Positions 56,668-64,000 of a stretch of 64,000 nucleotides of DNA are shown here, one piece after another. Under the pieces are notes generated by a model. It was not told the DNA's origin. It ran no database searches and worked only from the letters and a program-made list of their open reading frames with translations. The stretch spans positions 1 to 64,000 of the forward strand of contig NZ_PISD01000016.1 of assembly GCF_002835735.1 (NCBI RefSeq), in the 5' to 3' direction. Position numbers and translations under genes: made by a program. Within the stretch, counting starts at the first letter, position 1; every line of letters starts with the position of its first letter. Source of the DNA: Cytobacillus horneckiae. GTDB lineage: Bacteria > Bacillota > Bacilli > Bacillales > Cytobacillaceae.

Positions 56668-57039
56668 ATGAAACTTGGAGCATTCTCAGTAAGTTTAAGT
56701 GTAAAAGACATTAATAAATCAAAATCATTTTACGAAAATCTAGGATTTCAAGTTTTAGGAGGGGATATAACCCAAAATTGGCTCATTATGAAGAATGAAA
56801 GTTGCGTAATTGGTCTATTTCAAGGTATGTTCGACAAGAATATTCTAACTTTTAATCCAGGATGGAATCAAAATGCCGAAAATCTCGATTCGTTTACGGA
56901 CATTCGAGTTATCCAGCAACAGCTTAAAGCAAAAGGAATAAAAATACTATCTGAAGCTGATGAAACGAGCGAAGGCCCTGCAAGTTTTACAATCGAAGAT
57001 CCTGATGGTAATCCAATTCTTTTTGATCAACACAGATGA
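56668..57039 (+). CDS. VOC-family (glyoxalase/dioxygenase-fold) protein
   Basis: The 123-residue protein has two beta-alpha-beta-beta-beta repeats of the vicinal oxygen chelate fold: SVSLSVKDINKSKSFYENLGFQVLGG at the start and SFTIEDPDGNPILFDQHR at the end. The usual final Glu/His metal ligands are not clear, so catalysis is doubtful. GGAGGAAA precedes the ATG. Confidence 0.82.
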   Translation: MKLGAFSVSLSVKDINKSKSFYENLGFQVLGGDITQNWLIMKNESCVIGLFQGMFDKNILTFNPGWNQNAENLDSFTDIRVIQQQLKAKGIKILSEADETSEGPASFTIEDPDGNPILFDQHR

Positions 57040-57048
57040 ATTTATATT

Positions 57049-57085
57049 AAAGAATCTATTCAATAAAGAATGGGTTCTTTAATTT
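57049..57085 (+). terminator. Weak terminator after the VOC gene
   Basis: The arms 57049-57056 and 57072-57080 pair imperfectly, with a T-rich tail after. Confidence 0.4.
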
Positions 57086-57112
57086 TGCCGTCATAAGAAA
57101 GGAGAGTATACG

Positions 57113-57220
<108 letters not shown>

Positions 57221-57471
57221 GACAAAACAAAAAAATTACTAAAGCCTCTAATTTTTACTCCAGTACATTCATTTCATTTACTATAAATGCTTTAATATAT
57301 TTTTTGGTCCGCAAAAATTTTATTTGATGATTAACGCTCTATACATAAAAATGTATGCATCGTTTAATCAGTTGCATGATTCATTATAGTTTTTAACTAA
57401 AATGACTTCTTTCATATTATTAGTTTACATAATAAAGTTATATTCAACTCACTTCGTTGCTAATAATAATA

Positions 57472-57506
57472 AAAAACTGCTCCATAAATGATACGGAACA
57501 GTTTTT
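57472..57506 (-). terminator. Terminator of the Staygreen-family gene
   Basis: The arms 57472-57479 and 57499-57506 pair perfectly. On the minus strand a T-rich tract follows. It lies just past the stop of the minus-strand gene. Confidence 0.75.
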
Positions 57507-57511
57507 AAGCT

Positions 57512-57991
57512 TTATATCATTTGTATTGATTTATTTAAATATTCCCTTGCTGTTCCATAATATTGAATCTTATTGTATTCTGGGAAATCTGATTGAAATC
57601 TAACATATATCGGCGAATTAAGCAGCCATGGATAATGGCTAAGAAGCTCTTTATCACCGTATAATATAGCTGTTAATAACAGATCTGCTTCCCTCTCATA
57701 AATCATATACCTGATTTTCGCGTATTGTTCATCGAAATCGCCATCGCTTATGTGCATCCTTCCAAGCAATACATATTGGCCCATCTGCGGGATCCATTCA
57801 GCAAGCAATTCATCTCGCTGCTTTGACAATGTTGCTGCAGTGTTAAAGTCTTGGCCAATTGTTAATGAAATTTCGTTTGAGCGGTCTGATTGCATTAAAG
57901 TATATTTTCGATGCTCTACTGGCTTATAGTCAGTTGCGGGCGGCTGAATGTGAACGCGCAAATTGGATAAATCAAGTTTCTTCATAGGCAT
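57512..57991 (-). CDS. Staygreen-family protein
   Basis: The 159-residue protein matches the Staygreen domain: LDLSNLRVHI, KYTLMQSDRSNEISLTIG near 30-47, RDELLAEW near 61, and YGDKELLSHYPWLLNSPIYVRFQS near 112-136. In plants Staygreen is a chlorophyll Mg-dechelatase, and bacterial relatives can show Mg-dechelatase activity in vitro; its role in a non-photosynthetic Bacillus is unknown. The upstream GAAGGGG fits either the ATG at 57991 or the one at 57985. Confidence 0.85.
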   Translation of the reverse strand: MPMKKLDLSNLRVHIQPPATDYKPVEHRKYTLMQSDRSNEISLTIGQDFNTAATLSKQRDELLAEWIPQMGQYVLLGRMHISDGDFDEQYAKIRYMIYEREADLLLTAILYGDKELLSHYPWLLNSPIYVRFQSDFPEYNKIQYYGTAREYLNKSIQMI

Positions 57992-58069
57992 ATATCCCCT
58001 TCAATAAAGAGTGAAATACCACTTTTGATATCATATGCACCACTGCTGCAAACGTGATAAATGCCTAAT

Positions 58070-58840
58070 TTATTTTTGCTTTGAAGACTCTATATCAATT
58101 ACTTTCACGCTATTAAGAGCCCATTGTTCGTTTACATACTTCCATTGTGATTCAATAAAAGCTATAGAATCCGCATGATTCGCACCACTTATTCTTTGCA
58201 GTCCCCTTAACCCATTGGTTCCATCCTTTAACTTTACTGGCTTCAATGTACTGTAAGGATCTACCATCAGTTCCATTGGTTCATTTAATCTTCCTTTACT
58301 ATATAAGCCTAATTTTTCGTAATCTTTTGCTCTAGTTTTCAAATCAAATGTATAAGTATCGCCCGTTTCCTGGATGATTGTAGATGCTTTATAATCATCC
58401 TCGAAATGAGTAGTCATCATAACTGTTTCCGGCACAGTTAAATCTGTTAACTCAAAGTCTTTTAGCGAATACAAATAATAATTGGACACTCCACCGCTTC
58501 CACCTGTTTCCACACTTATAAATAAATCTTTTATGCCATCTTGATTCATGTCAATGAATTGAAGCTGCGGGTCGAAGCCTGCCTCGAGTTTCGCTTTATA
58601 TTTTTCACCATTAGATGCTTGTATTTGTATGTATACTTCTCTTAGAAAATCAGAGTCATCTTCATAACGTATTCCTTTAATACTTACAAAATCTTCTTTT
58701 CCATCTCCTGAAATATCCGCTTTCTCATCTATTATTGCTATCATTTCGTCCTTTTTATCTTCCCCGGCATAAACACCTGTTATTGTTGATAAACTCATCA
58801 TAAAGAAAGCCGCGAATGCAAAGATTATTTCTTTCTTCAT
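58070..58840 (-). CDS. Secreted protein with Ca-loop-like motifs
   Basis: The 256-residue protein starts with a signal peptide (cleavage after GVYA, near residue 25). Two Asp-rich loops, DISGDGKED near 42 and DMNQDGIKD near 97, resemble FG-GAP/dockerin-type calcium sites. The remainder is unrecognised. GGAGGG precedes the ATG. It is probably secreted and calcium-binding; function unknown. Confidence 0.65.
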   Translation of the reverse strand: MKKEIIFAFAAFFMMSLSTITGVYAGEDKKDEMIAIIDEKADISGDGKEDFVSIKGIRYEDDSDFLREVYIQIQASNGEKYKAKLEAGFDPQLQFIDMNQDGIKDLFISVETGGSGGVSNYYLYSLKDFELTDLTVPETVMMTTHFEDDYKASTIIQETGDTYTFDLKTRAKDYEKLGLYSKGRLNEPMELMVDPYSTLKPVKLKDGTNGLRGLQRISGANHADSIAFIESQWKYVNEQWALNSVKVIDIESSKQK

Positions 58841-58958
58841 TTAGAACCCTCCTACTCTGTATATACATAGGATTGCCCTTTATTGGAAGATAAATGCAAT
58901 TAAACCAAAAAAATAGCGAAAAAGCAGCCTAACCTAGACAGATTAAGCTCCATTTTGC

Positions 58959-59918
58959 TTATTTAGTTAATACTTTTTCACTTTTCGGATTCAGTGCCTT
59001 GGACAACGCTTGAACATAACCATTAATTGCTCTTTTACCGAGATCAGATGTAGGATTGAGCAATTCAAATGCATGATACGCTCCTGGATAAAGCTGAAAT
59101 TCAACTGCAACACCTGCTTGTGCTAACCTTGAAACATATTCTATCGTTTCGTCCCTAAATGGATCCAGCTGGCCAACACAAGTGTAAGTTGGCGGCAGAC
59201 CTGAAAAATTCTTTGTTCGTATAGGGGCTGCATATGGAGAGATTTCACCATTGCCATGTGAACCTAGATACATCCTCCAAGCTGCTAAATTGTTCCCTCT
59301 ATTCCAAATAGCACGTTCATCGGTAATCTCATAACTTGAAGCTGACGTATTTGTATCATCAATCATTGGATATAACGGCATTTGAAAGGCAATTTTAGGT
59401 CCTTTTCGGTCTCTGGCGAGCAAACTTAATGCAGCGGTTAATCCACCGCCTGCGCTTTGACCAGCGACCGCCAGTCTATTAATATCAATATTAAATTCTT
59501 CCGCTGCTTCAGACATCCATACTAATGCTGAATAGCAATCTTCTATTGGAGCAGGATACGGATGTTCTGGTGCAAGTCTATAATCAACGGATACAACGAG
59601 GCAATTCGCTTCTTCAACAAAAACTTGGCAGATGCTATCACTTCCATCAGGACTACCTGTTACATATCCGCCTCCATGAATAAATAGCAATGCAGGAATA
59701 GGTTCATTGATTCTATTTACAGGTTCATATATTTTAATATTCATATCTTGAGAGTCACCGCCAGCAATCGTGCGCACATGCACTTTAACATCCGGTGAGG
59801 ATTCTGCGGGTATGATTGGCGCCTCCCTTGCTGCTTCTAAACCTTCCGGCAATTTAAATGGTGGAAATACTTCTGCCATCTCCTTTAATTCTTCTGCTAT
59901 TCTACTAATAAAATCCAT
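58959..59918 (-). CDS. HSL-family alpha/beta hydrolase (esterase)
   Basis: The 319-residue protein has the oxyanion HGGG at 81-84, the nucleophile Ser155 in GQSAG, an Asp near 257 (QLDPFRDE) and a His near 287 (AYHAFE). That is the hormone-sensitive lipase type. It lies 19 bases after a Baeyer-Villiger monooxygenase, so it likely cleaves the ester that enzyme makes. GGGGG precedes the ATG. Confidence 0.9.
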   Translation of the reverse strand: MDFISRIAEELKEMAEVFPPFKLPEGLEAAREAPIIPAESSPDVKVHVRTIAGGDSQDMNIKIYEPVNRINEPIPALLFIHGGGYVTGSPDGSDSICQVFVEEANCLVVSVDYRLAPEHPYPAPIEDCYSALVWMSEAAEEFNIDINRLAVAGQSAGGGLTAALSLLARDRKGPKIAFQMPLYPMIDDTNTSASSYEITDERAIWNRGNNLAAWRMYLGSHGNGEISPYAAPIRTKNFSGLPPTYTCVGQLDPFRDETIEYVSRLAQAGVAVEFQLYPGAYHAFELLNPTSDLGKRAINGYVQALSKALNPKSEKVLTK

Positions 59919-59937
59919 TTTTCTATCCCCCTATTTA

Positions 59938-61578
59938 CTATTTAGCAAGATTTGTAGCTGTTTTAATGGTGAAGCCTTCATAGCCTTGAGAAGCGATGGC
60001 CTTAATTTTTTGATTATAGGCGCCAACTCCACCTAAATAAATGAGAAAAGCGCTTGGCTTCCCTTCTATATTTGCTCCTGAATACCATGATGGCGTTTTA
60101 GAATAGAGCGTGTTTCTGTATACCTCATCGCAATGCCTGCTCCAAGCTTCTTCATCAGCAAGGTTAGCCTCCATCGTTTCAATATCATTTTTATGAAGGT
60201 AACTGATACATTCAGAAATCCACTCGACATGCTGTTCTATACTTGTCGGCATGTTGCTGGCAACTGATGGACTTTGCGGTCCTGTAATCATAAACATATT
60301 AGGGAATCCCGCTGTAGCTATACCAAGGTAAGTTGTAACAGATGCGCCATTTTCCCACTTGTCTTTTAGTGAGAGCTCATCTTTTCCTTGTATATCCATT
60401 TTTAATAATGGACCGGTCATGCCGTCATATCCGGTTGCAAAGACAATGCTGTCCAATTCATACTCATTGTCTGCAGTGCGTATCCCTCTTTCAGTAATTT
60501 CCTGAATAGGGCTTGCTTTCACATCCACAAATGTAACGTTATTACGATTAAATGTTTCATAATAATTTGTATCAAGAACGAGCCGCTTTGTAGCAAAATG
60601 ATAATCAGGGATTAGTTTTTCAGCTAAAATTGGATCCTTTACGATCGTGCGTATTTTATTCTGGACGAACTCACCTAGCGTATGATTTGAGTCCGCATTT
60701 ACAAGAAGGTCATTGTATGTTGAACTAATAATGAAGCCTCCCGTTTCCCAGGCCTCTTCATAAACTCGGTTTCGCTCTTCTTCATTATCTTCCATTGCGG
60801 ATCGATTATTGTAGTCCCATGGATATCCAGCACGAGACTGATGCATTTTCTGTCTTGTTTCTGTAAATCCCTTTTTGTAGTTTGTTATATCGTCAGACGA
60901 GTAAGTGAAATTTTTAGCCGGAACTGCATACTGAGGCGTTCGCTGAAAACTAAAAAGATGTCCTGCTTCTTGGGCAATGACAGGAATACTTTGTATACCG
61001 CTTGAACCATTGCCAATTACTCCTACTCTTTTACCTTTGAAGTCTACCTTCTCATGGGGCCAGGAACCGGTGTGATACCATTCCCCTCTAAATTGATCAA
61101 GTCCTTTAATCTTTGGAATATTCGTTGCATTAATAGACAAACAGCCTACTCCGGTTATAAAATATTTAGCTATTACTTCACTTCCATTACCTAATTGAAT
61201 ACTCCACTTATTGATATTTTCATTGTAATAGGCACCTTTTATTTCCGTGTTAAACTGAATATCTCTCCTCAAATCAAGCTTGTCAGCAACAAAATTAAGA
61301 TACCTTAATATCTCTGGCTGCTCGGGATACCTTGAACTCCATGTCCATTCATTATAGAGCTTCTCAGAAAATGTATAACAATAAGTGTGGCTTTCTGAAT
61401 CACAACGCGCGCCGGGATAACGGCTCCAATACCATGCGCCTCCTACCCCATTCCCTTTTTCATAAACACGAACAGAAAATCCTTTCTCACGCAAACTATG
61501 CAGCATATACAATCCTGAAAAACCAGCGCCGATGACAACAGCATCTAGCATTTCAGTACTCGCCGCTTTACTTGACAT
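59938..61578 (-). CDS. Baeyer-Villiger-type flavin monooxygenase
   Basis: The 546-residue protein has two Rossmann motifs, GAGFSG at 17-22 (FAD) and GNGSSG at 189-194 (NADPH), and the type I BVMO fingerprint FRGEWYHTGSWP at 163-174. It inserts oxygen next to a ketone to give an ester or lactone. GGAGGAATAA precedes the ATG. It forms an operon with the esterase; a LuxR-type regulator diverges from it. Confidence 0.92.
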   Translation of the reverse strand: MSSKAASTEMLDAVVIGAGFSGLYMLHSLREKGFSVRVYEKGNGVGGAWYWSRYPGARCDSESHTYCYTFSEKLYNEWTWSSRYPEQPEILRYLNFVADKLDLRRDIQFNTEIKGAYYNENINKWSIQLGNGSEVIAKYFITGVGCLSINATNIPKIKGLDQFRGEWYHTGSWPHEKVDFKGKRVGVIGNGSSGIQSIPVIAQEAGHLFSFQRTPQYAVPAKNFTYSSDDITNYKKGFTETRQKMHQSRAGYPWDYNNRSAMEDNEEERNRVYEEAWETGGFIISSTYNDLLVNADSNHTLGEFVQNKIRTIVKDPILAEKLIPDYHFATKRLVLDTNYYETFNRNNVTFVDVKASPIQEITERGIRTADNEYELDSIVFATGYDGMTGPLLKMDIQGKDELSLKDKWENGASVTTYLGIATAGFPNMFMITGPQSPSVASNMPTSIEQHVEWISECISYLHKNDIETMEANLADEEAWSRHCDEVYRNTLYSKTPSWYSGANIEGKPSAFLIYLGGVGAYNQKIKAIASQGYEGFTIKTATNLAK

Positions 61579-61820
61579 GATTTATTCCTCCTTTGTCCGG
61601 TTCTATTCGAAACATATGGAAACGCTTGCAATAAACACCTCGAAGCTTTCGTATATTTTCTTTATATTTTGAATATAAAGATTATTTACATTATAATATG
61701 ATTATTCACTTAAAGCTATTCCCTCATTTAGATATTTTTTAATAGAGTAACTGCATAGAATGGTAGTATATATAACCGATTTTAATTGCTAAAAGGTACA
61801 TTTGGAGGAGATGAAAACCT

Positions 61821-62528
61821 TTGTCATTAATATTGAGTGAAAATGATCTATTAACTAGTCTTCAAAGGATTTCGGCAACGGATTCAACAGAAGAATTAAT
61901 GGAGGATATCCTGCGCCTTTATCTAGATATTTTTCCAGCAGGCAATGCTTGCTTATTTCGATATTCGTCTTTGTGTCATATTGCAGAAGGAATCATTTCT
62001 ATAGATTCGAAAGGGCTTGACTATATCCATTCAATCCGCGATGATGTGAAATCAATTCCTGCCGTACATGCTGCAATAATAAAATTAGCTGCGGTCTACA
62101 TTCCAAAAAGAGAATGTTTAAAGCAACTTGGTACTAAATATATGACATTTACAGAACCTATACATTCACTTATTATCATCCCGATCTTCTCTGGAACCGT
62201 CGTATTTGGCTATATTATCAGTTATAAATTTAATGATTGTCCAATTTTTGATCATGAATTGCTGTCACAGTTTACCCAATTTGGCAGATTGGTTGGAACG
62301 ATATTTAACAAAGATTCCAAGGTAAATACATGCGCGCATTTAAGCAAAAGAGAAATTGAAGTCATGTCAATGCTTGCAAATGGAGAAATAATTAAGCAAG
62401 TGGCTGATTCGCTGGAGATTAGTGAAGCAACCATAAAACAATATATAAAATCAGCTATTAAAAAATTAGGTGTAAAAAATAGAACGCAAGCGGTAGCTGA
62501 ATTAATAAGACAAGGAATAATATTATAG
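61821..62528 (+). CDS. LuxR-family regulator with GAF-like sensor domain
   Basis: The 235-residue protein has an N-terminal GAF-like domain (about 1-160) and a C-terminal LuxR helix-turn-helix (LSKREIEVMSMLANGEIIKQVADSLEISEATIKQYIKSAI region, about 173-230). The TTG start follows GGAGGAG. It diverges from the BVMO-esterase operon, which it may control. The 240-base gap to the BVMO gene should hold both promoters. Confidence 0.85.
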   Translation: MSLILSENDLLTSLQRISATDSTEELMEDILRLYLDIFPAGNACLFRYSSLCHIAEGIISIDSKGLDYIHSIRDDVKSIPAVHAAIIKLAAVYIPKRECLKQLGTKYMTFTEPIHSLIIIPIFSGTVVFGYIISYKFNDCPIFDHELLSQFTQFGRLVGTIFNKDSKVNTCAHLSKREIEVMSMLANGEIIKQVADSLEISEATIKQYIKSAIKKLGVKNRTQAVAELIRQGIIL

Positions 62529-62541
62529 CTTGATGTAAAAA

Positions 62542-62574
62542 AACAAGGATGAGCTTGCGGCTCATCCTTGTTTA
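62542..62574. terminator. Bidirectional terminator between the LuxR gene and parC
   Basis: The arms 62542-62555 and 62561-62574 pair perfectly over 14 bases, with A/T runs on both sides, serving the converging genes. Confidence 0.88.
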
Positions 62575-62582
62575 ATCATTAC

Positions 62583-64000
62583 TTACTCAATTGATTCTTT
62601 CTCAACTAACCATACTTCTTTCACTTTGCCATTATCTGTTTCGTCAACTATAAAGGAACCATTTGAATAACGGTCATTATATCTAATGTTCATGACATTG
62701 GTAGATTCGATGTTTCCTTTTTCTGTTGCAATAAATACTTCATCTTGTGCTTTAGCTATGGCCATCCCTACGACTCTGTGAGGGTTGGACTTTAACTCTC
62801 TAAGCATGACAACGCCGCGTTTTGCTCGTGATGTTTTTTCAAATTCTGCTAACTTCATTTTTTTAATTGCCCCGCGCTGCGTAGCAATCACAACGGCTTC
62901 CCCTTTTTCATCATGGATGATTCCGCCGCCTATCACAAAATCTCCATCTTTAAGGTTAATTCCTTTTACACCAGCTGCTCGCGGCCCGACGATATTGACT
63001 TCCTGTTCATCAAACCACAGTCCATATCCTTGGGCTGTTGCAAGGAACAGCTCTTTAGCGCCGTCGGTTAAATGAACATCAATCAATTGGTCATCACCTT
63101 TTAGATTAAGGGCGACAAGTGTTTTAGAGAACCGCTGCGCTTTATATAATTTAAGCTCTGTTTTCTTAACCATTCCGAACTTTGTTACAAATAAAAGGAA
63201 GGATGACGATTTTTCAAAATCAGCAATTGGAATTGCCTTTATAATATATTCATCTCTATCAATTGGAATAATATTTGCCACATGCTGTCCTAGTTCTTTC
63301 CAGCGAATATCAGGGAGCTGATGGACAGGGCAATATAAGTAATTCCCTTTATTCGTAAACATAAGCATTACATCCGTTGTATTCATATCCAGCTTTGCTA
63401 ACAAGCGGTCGGAGTCCTTCATTGCTAAATCCTGACCGTTTGATGCTGCATAGGAACGCTGGCTTGTACGCTTCACATATCCTTCCTTCGTGACCGTTAC
63501 AACGACATCTTCACTGGCAACTAGAACTTCCAAGTTGATTTTGATTTCCTCTATCTCTGCTTGGATTTGTGTACGGCGAGTATCAGCAAATCGCTTTTTA
63601 ACATCTTTTAACTCTTTTTTTATAACGGATAGAAGTTTTTTCTCGCTTTGTAGTATAGCAGTAAGCTCTTCTACTTTTTGTGAAAGTTCATCAGCTTCTG
63701 CTCTCAAAGCGGTAATATCTGTATTTGTTAATCGATAAAGCTGCAAGGAAACAATGGCTTCTGCCTGAGGTTCAGTGAAAGCAAACTTTGCCATTAAGTT
63801 ATCCTTTGCGTCCCGCTTGTCTTTTGAAGCGCGAATCGCTGCAATCACTTCATCTAATATAGATAGTGCTTTTATTAATCCCTCTACGATATGCTGGCGG
63901 GCCTGTGCTTTATCTAAATCAAATTGAGTCCTTCTCGTGACAACTTCTTTTCTATGAGCAATATAGGCATCTAGAAGCTCTCTGAGACCCATCGTTTTTG
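62583..64000 (-). CDS. parC: DNA topoisomerase IV subunit A, C-terminal part (cut by window edge)
   Basis: The 469+ visible residues belong to ParC/GrlA. The segment MGLRELLDAYIAHRKEVVTRRTQFDL at the 5' side and AFTEPQAEAIVSLQLYRLTNTDI follow the tower and coiled coil. The C-terminal beta-pinwheel follows, with less regular blades than GyrA and no clear GyrA box. The frame continues past base 64000 (codons for Lys-Thr before MGLREL), so the N-terminal catalytic part lies outside. It resolves catenated chromosomes with ParE. Confidence 0.9.
   Translation of the reverse strand, partial: KTMGLRELLDAYIAHRKEVVTRRTQFDLDKAQARQHIVEGLIKALSILDEVIAAIRASKDKRDAKDNLMAKFAFTEPQAEAIVSLQLYRLTNTDITALRAEADELSQKVEELTAILQSEKKLLSVIKKELKDVKKRFADTRRTQIQAEIEEIKINLEVLVASEDVVVTVTKEGYVKRTSQRSYAASNGQDLAMKDSDRLLAKLDMNTTDVMLMFTNKGNYLYCPVHQLPDIRWKELGQHVANIIPIDRDEYIIKAIPIADFEKSSSFLLFVTKFGMVKKTELKLYKAQRFSKTLVALNLKGDDQLIDVHLTDGAKELFLATAQGYGLWFDEQEVNIVGPRAAGVKGINLKDGDFVIGGGIIHDEKGEAVVIATQRGAIKKMKLAEFEKTSRAKRGVVMLRELKSNPHRVVGMAIAKAQDEVFIATEKGNIESTNVMNIRYNDRYSNGSFIVDETDNGKVKEVWLVEKESIE

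Overview
The window reads as chromosome from a low-GC, endospore-forming member of the Bacillaceae. The support is a GerA-type germinant receptor operon behind a sigma-G-like promoter, an LtaS-type lipoteichoic acid synthase, many TTG/GTG starts with strong AGGAGG sites, a heterocycloanthracin-type bacteriocin, and an anaerobic cobalamin operon laid out like that of Bacillus (Priestia) megaterium. The species cannot be named from the sequence. The right edge is housekeeping (parC, cut by the window end); most of the rest is accessory.

Layout. (1) 170-4210, minus strand: a tight three-gene operon of a PlsY-like acyltransferase, a fusion of an AHL-synthase-like GNAT with a class V aminotransferase, and an LtaS-like phosphoglycerol transferase, perhaps making an unusual lipid. 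(2) 4.6-6.4 kb: a decayed IS605-type tnpB tail, a possible collagen-like remnant, a tyrosine recombinase and a 12-bp-arm inverted repeat beside it. (3) 6.7-10.7 kb: an alkaline-phosphatase-superfamily lipoprotein, a PAP2 phosphatase and an MFS transporter. (4) 10.9-17.6 kb: a small protein, then a complete thiazole-peptide (TOMM) locus: a Cys/Gly-rich precursor, a ThiF-like maturation protein, a fused leader-binding/YcaO cyclodehydratase and a double-domain SagB dehydrogenase. A beta-lactamase-fold serine hydrolase follows. (5) 19.4-27.2 kb: a four-gene Wadjet (Jet) plasmid-defence operon in the order jetD-A-B-C. (6) 27.9-31.6 kb: gerXB-XA-XC on the minus strand. (7) 32.5-34.8 kb: a BNR-repeat protein and two small membrane proteins of unknown role.

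(8) 35.0-52.2 kb: a cobalamin riboswitch and terminator, followed by cbiH60, cbiJ(cobK), cbiC, cbiD, cbiET, cbiL, cbiF, cbiG, cbiA, sirC, sumT, a nitroreductase, btuR, an uncharacterised methyltransferase, a BtuCDF-type ABC importer, and a [2Fe-2S]-CbiX cobaltochelatase fusion. Almost every junction overlaps or has a few bases between genes. The set covers uroporphyrinogen III to adenosylated cobyrinic acid a,c-diamide; the later amidation, lower-ligand and nucleotide-loop genes are not in the window.

(9) 52.3-56.6 kb: a catabolic-looking operon of amidohydrolase, nitrilase-family hydrolase, DUF3311 protein and SSF symporter, then a VOC protein. (10) 57.1-62.5 kb: a Staygreen-family protein, an exported protein with Ca-loop-like motifs, an HSL-type esterase plus Baeyer-Villiger monooxygenase pair, and a divergent LuxR-type regulator. 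(11) 62.6 kb to the end: parC. No rRNA, tRNA or CRISPR array was seen.
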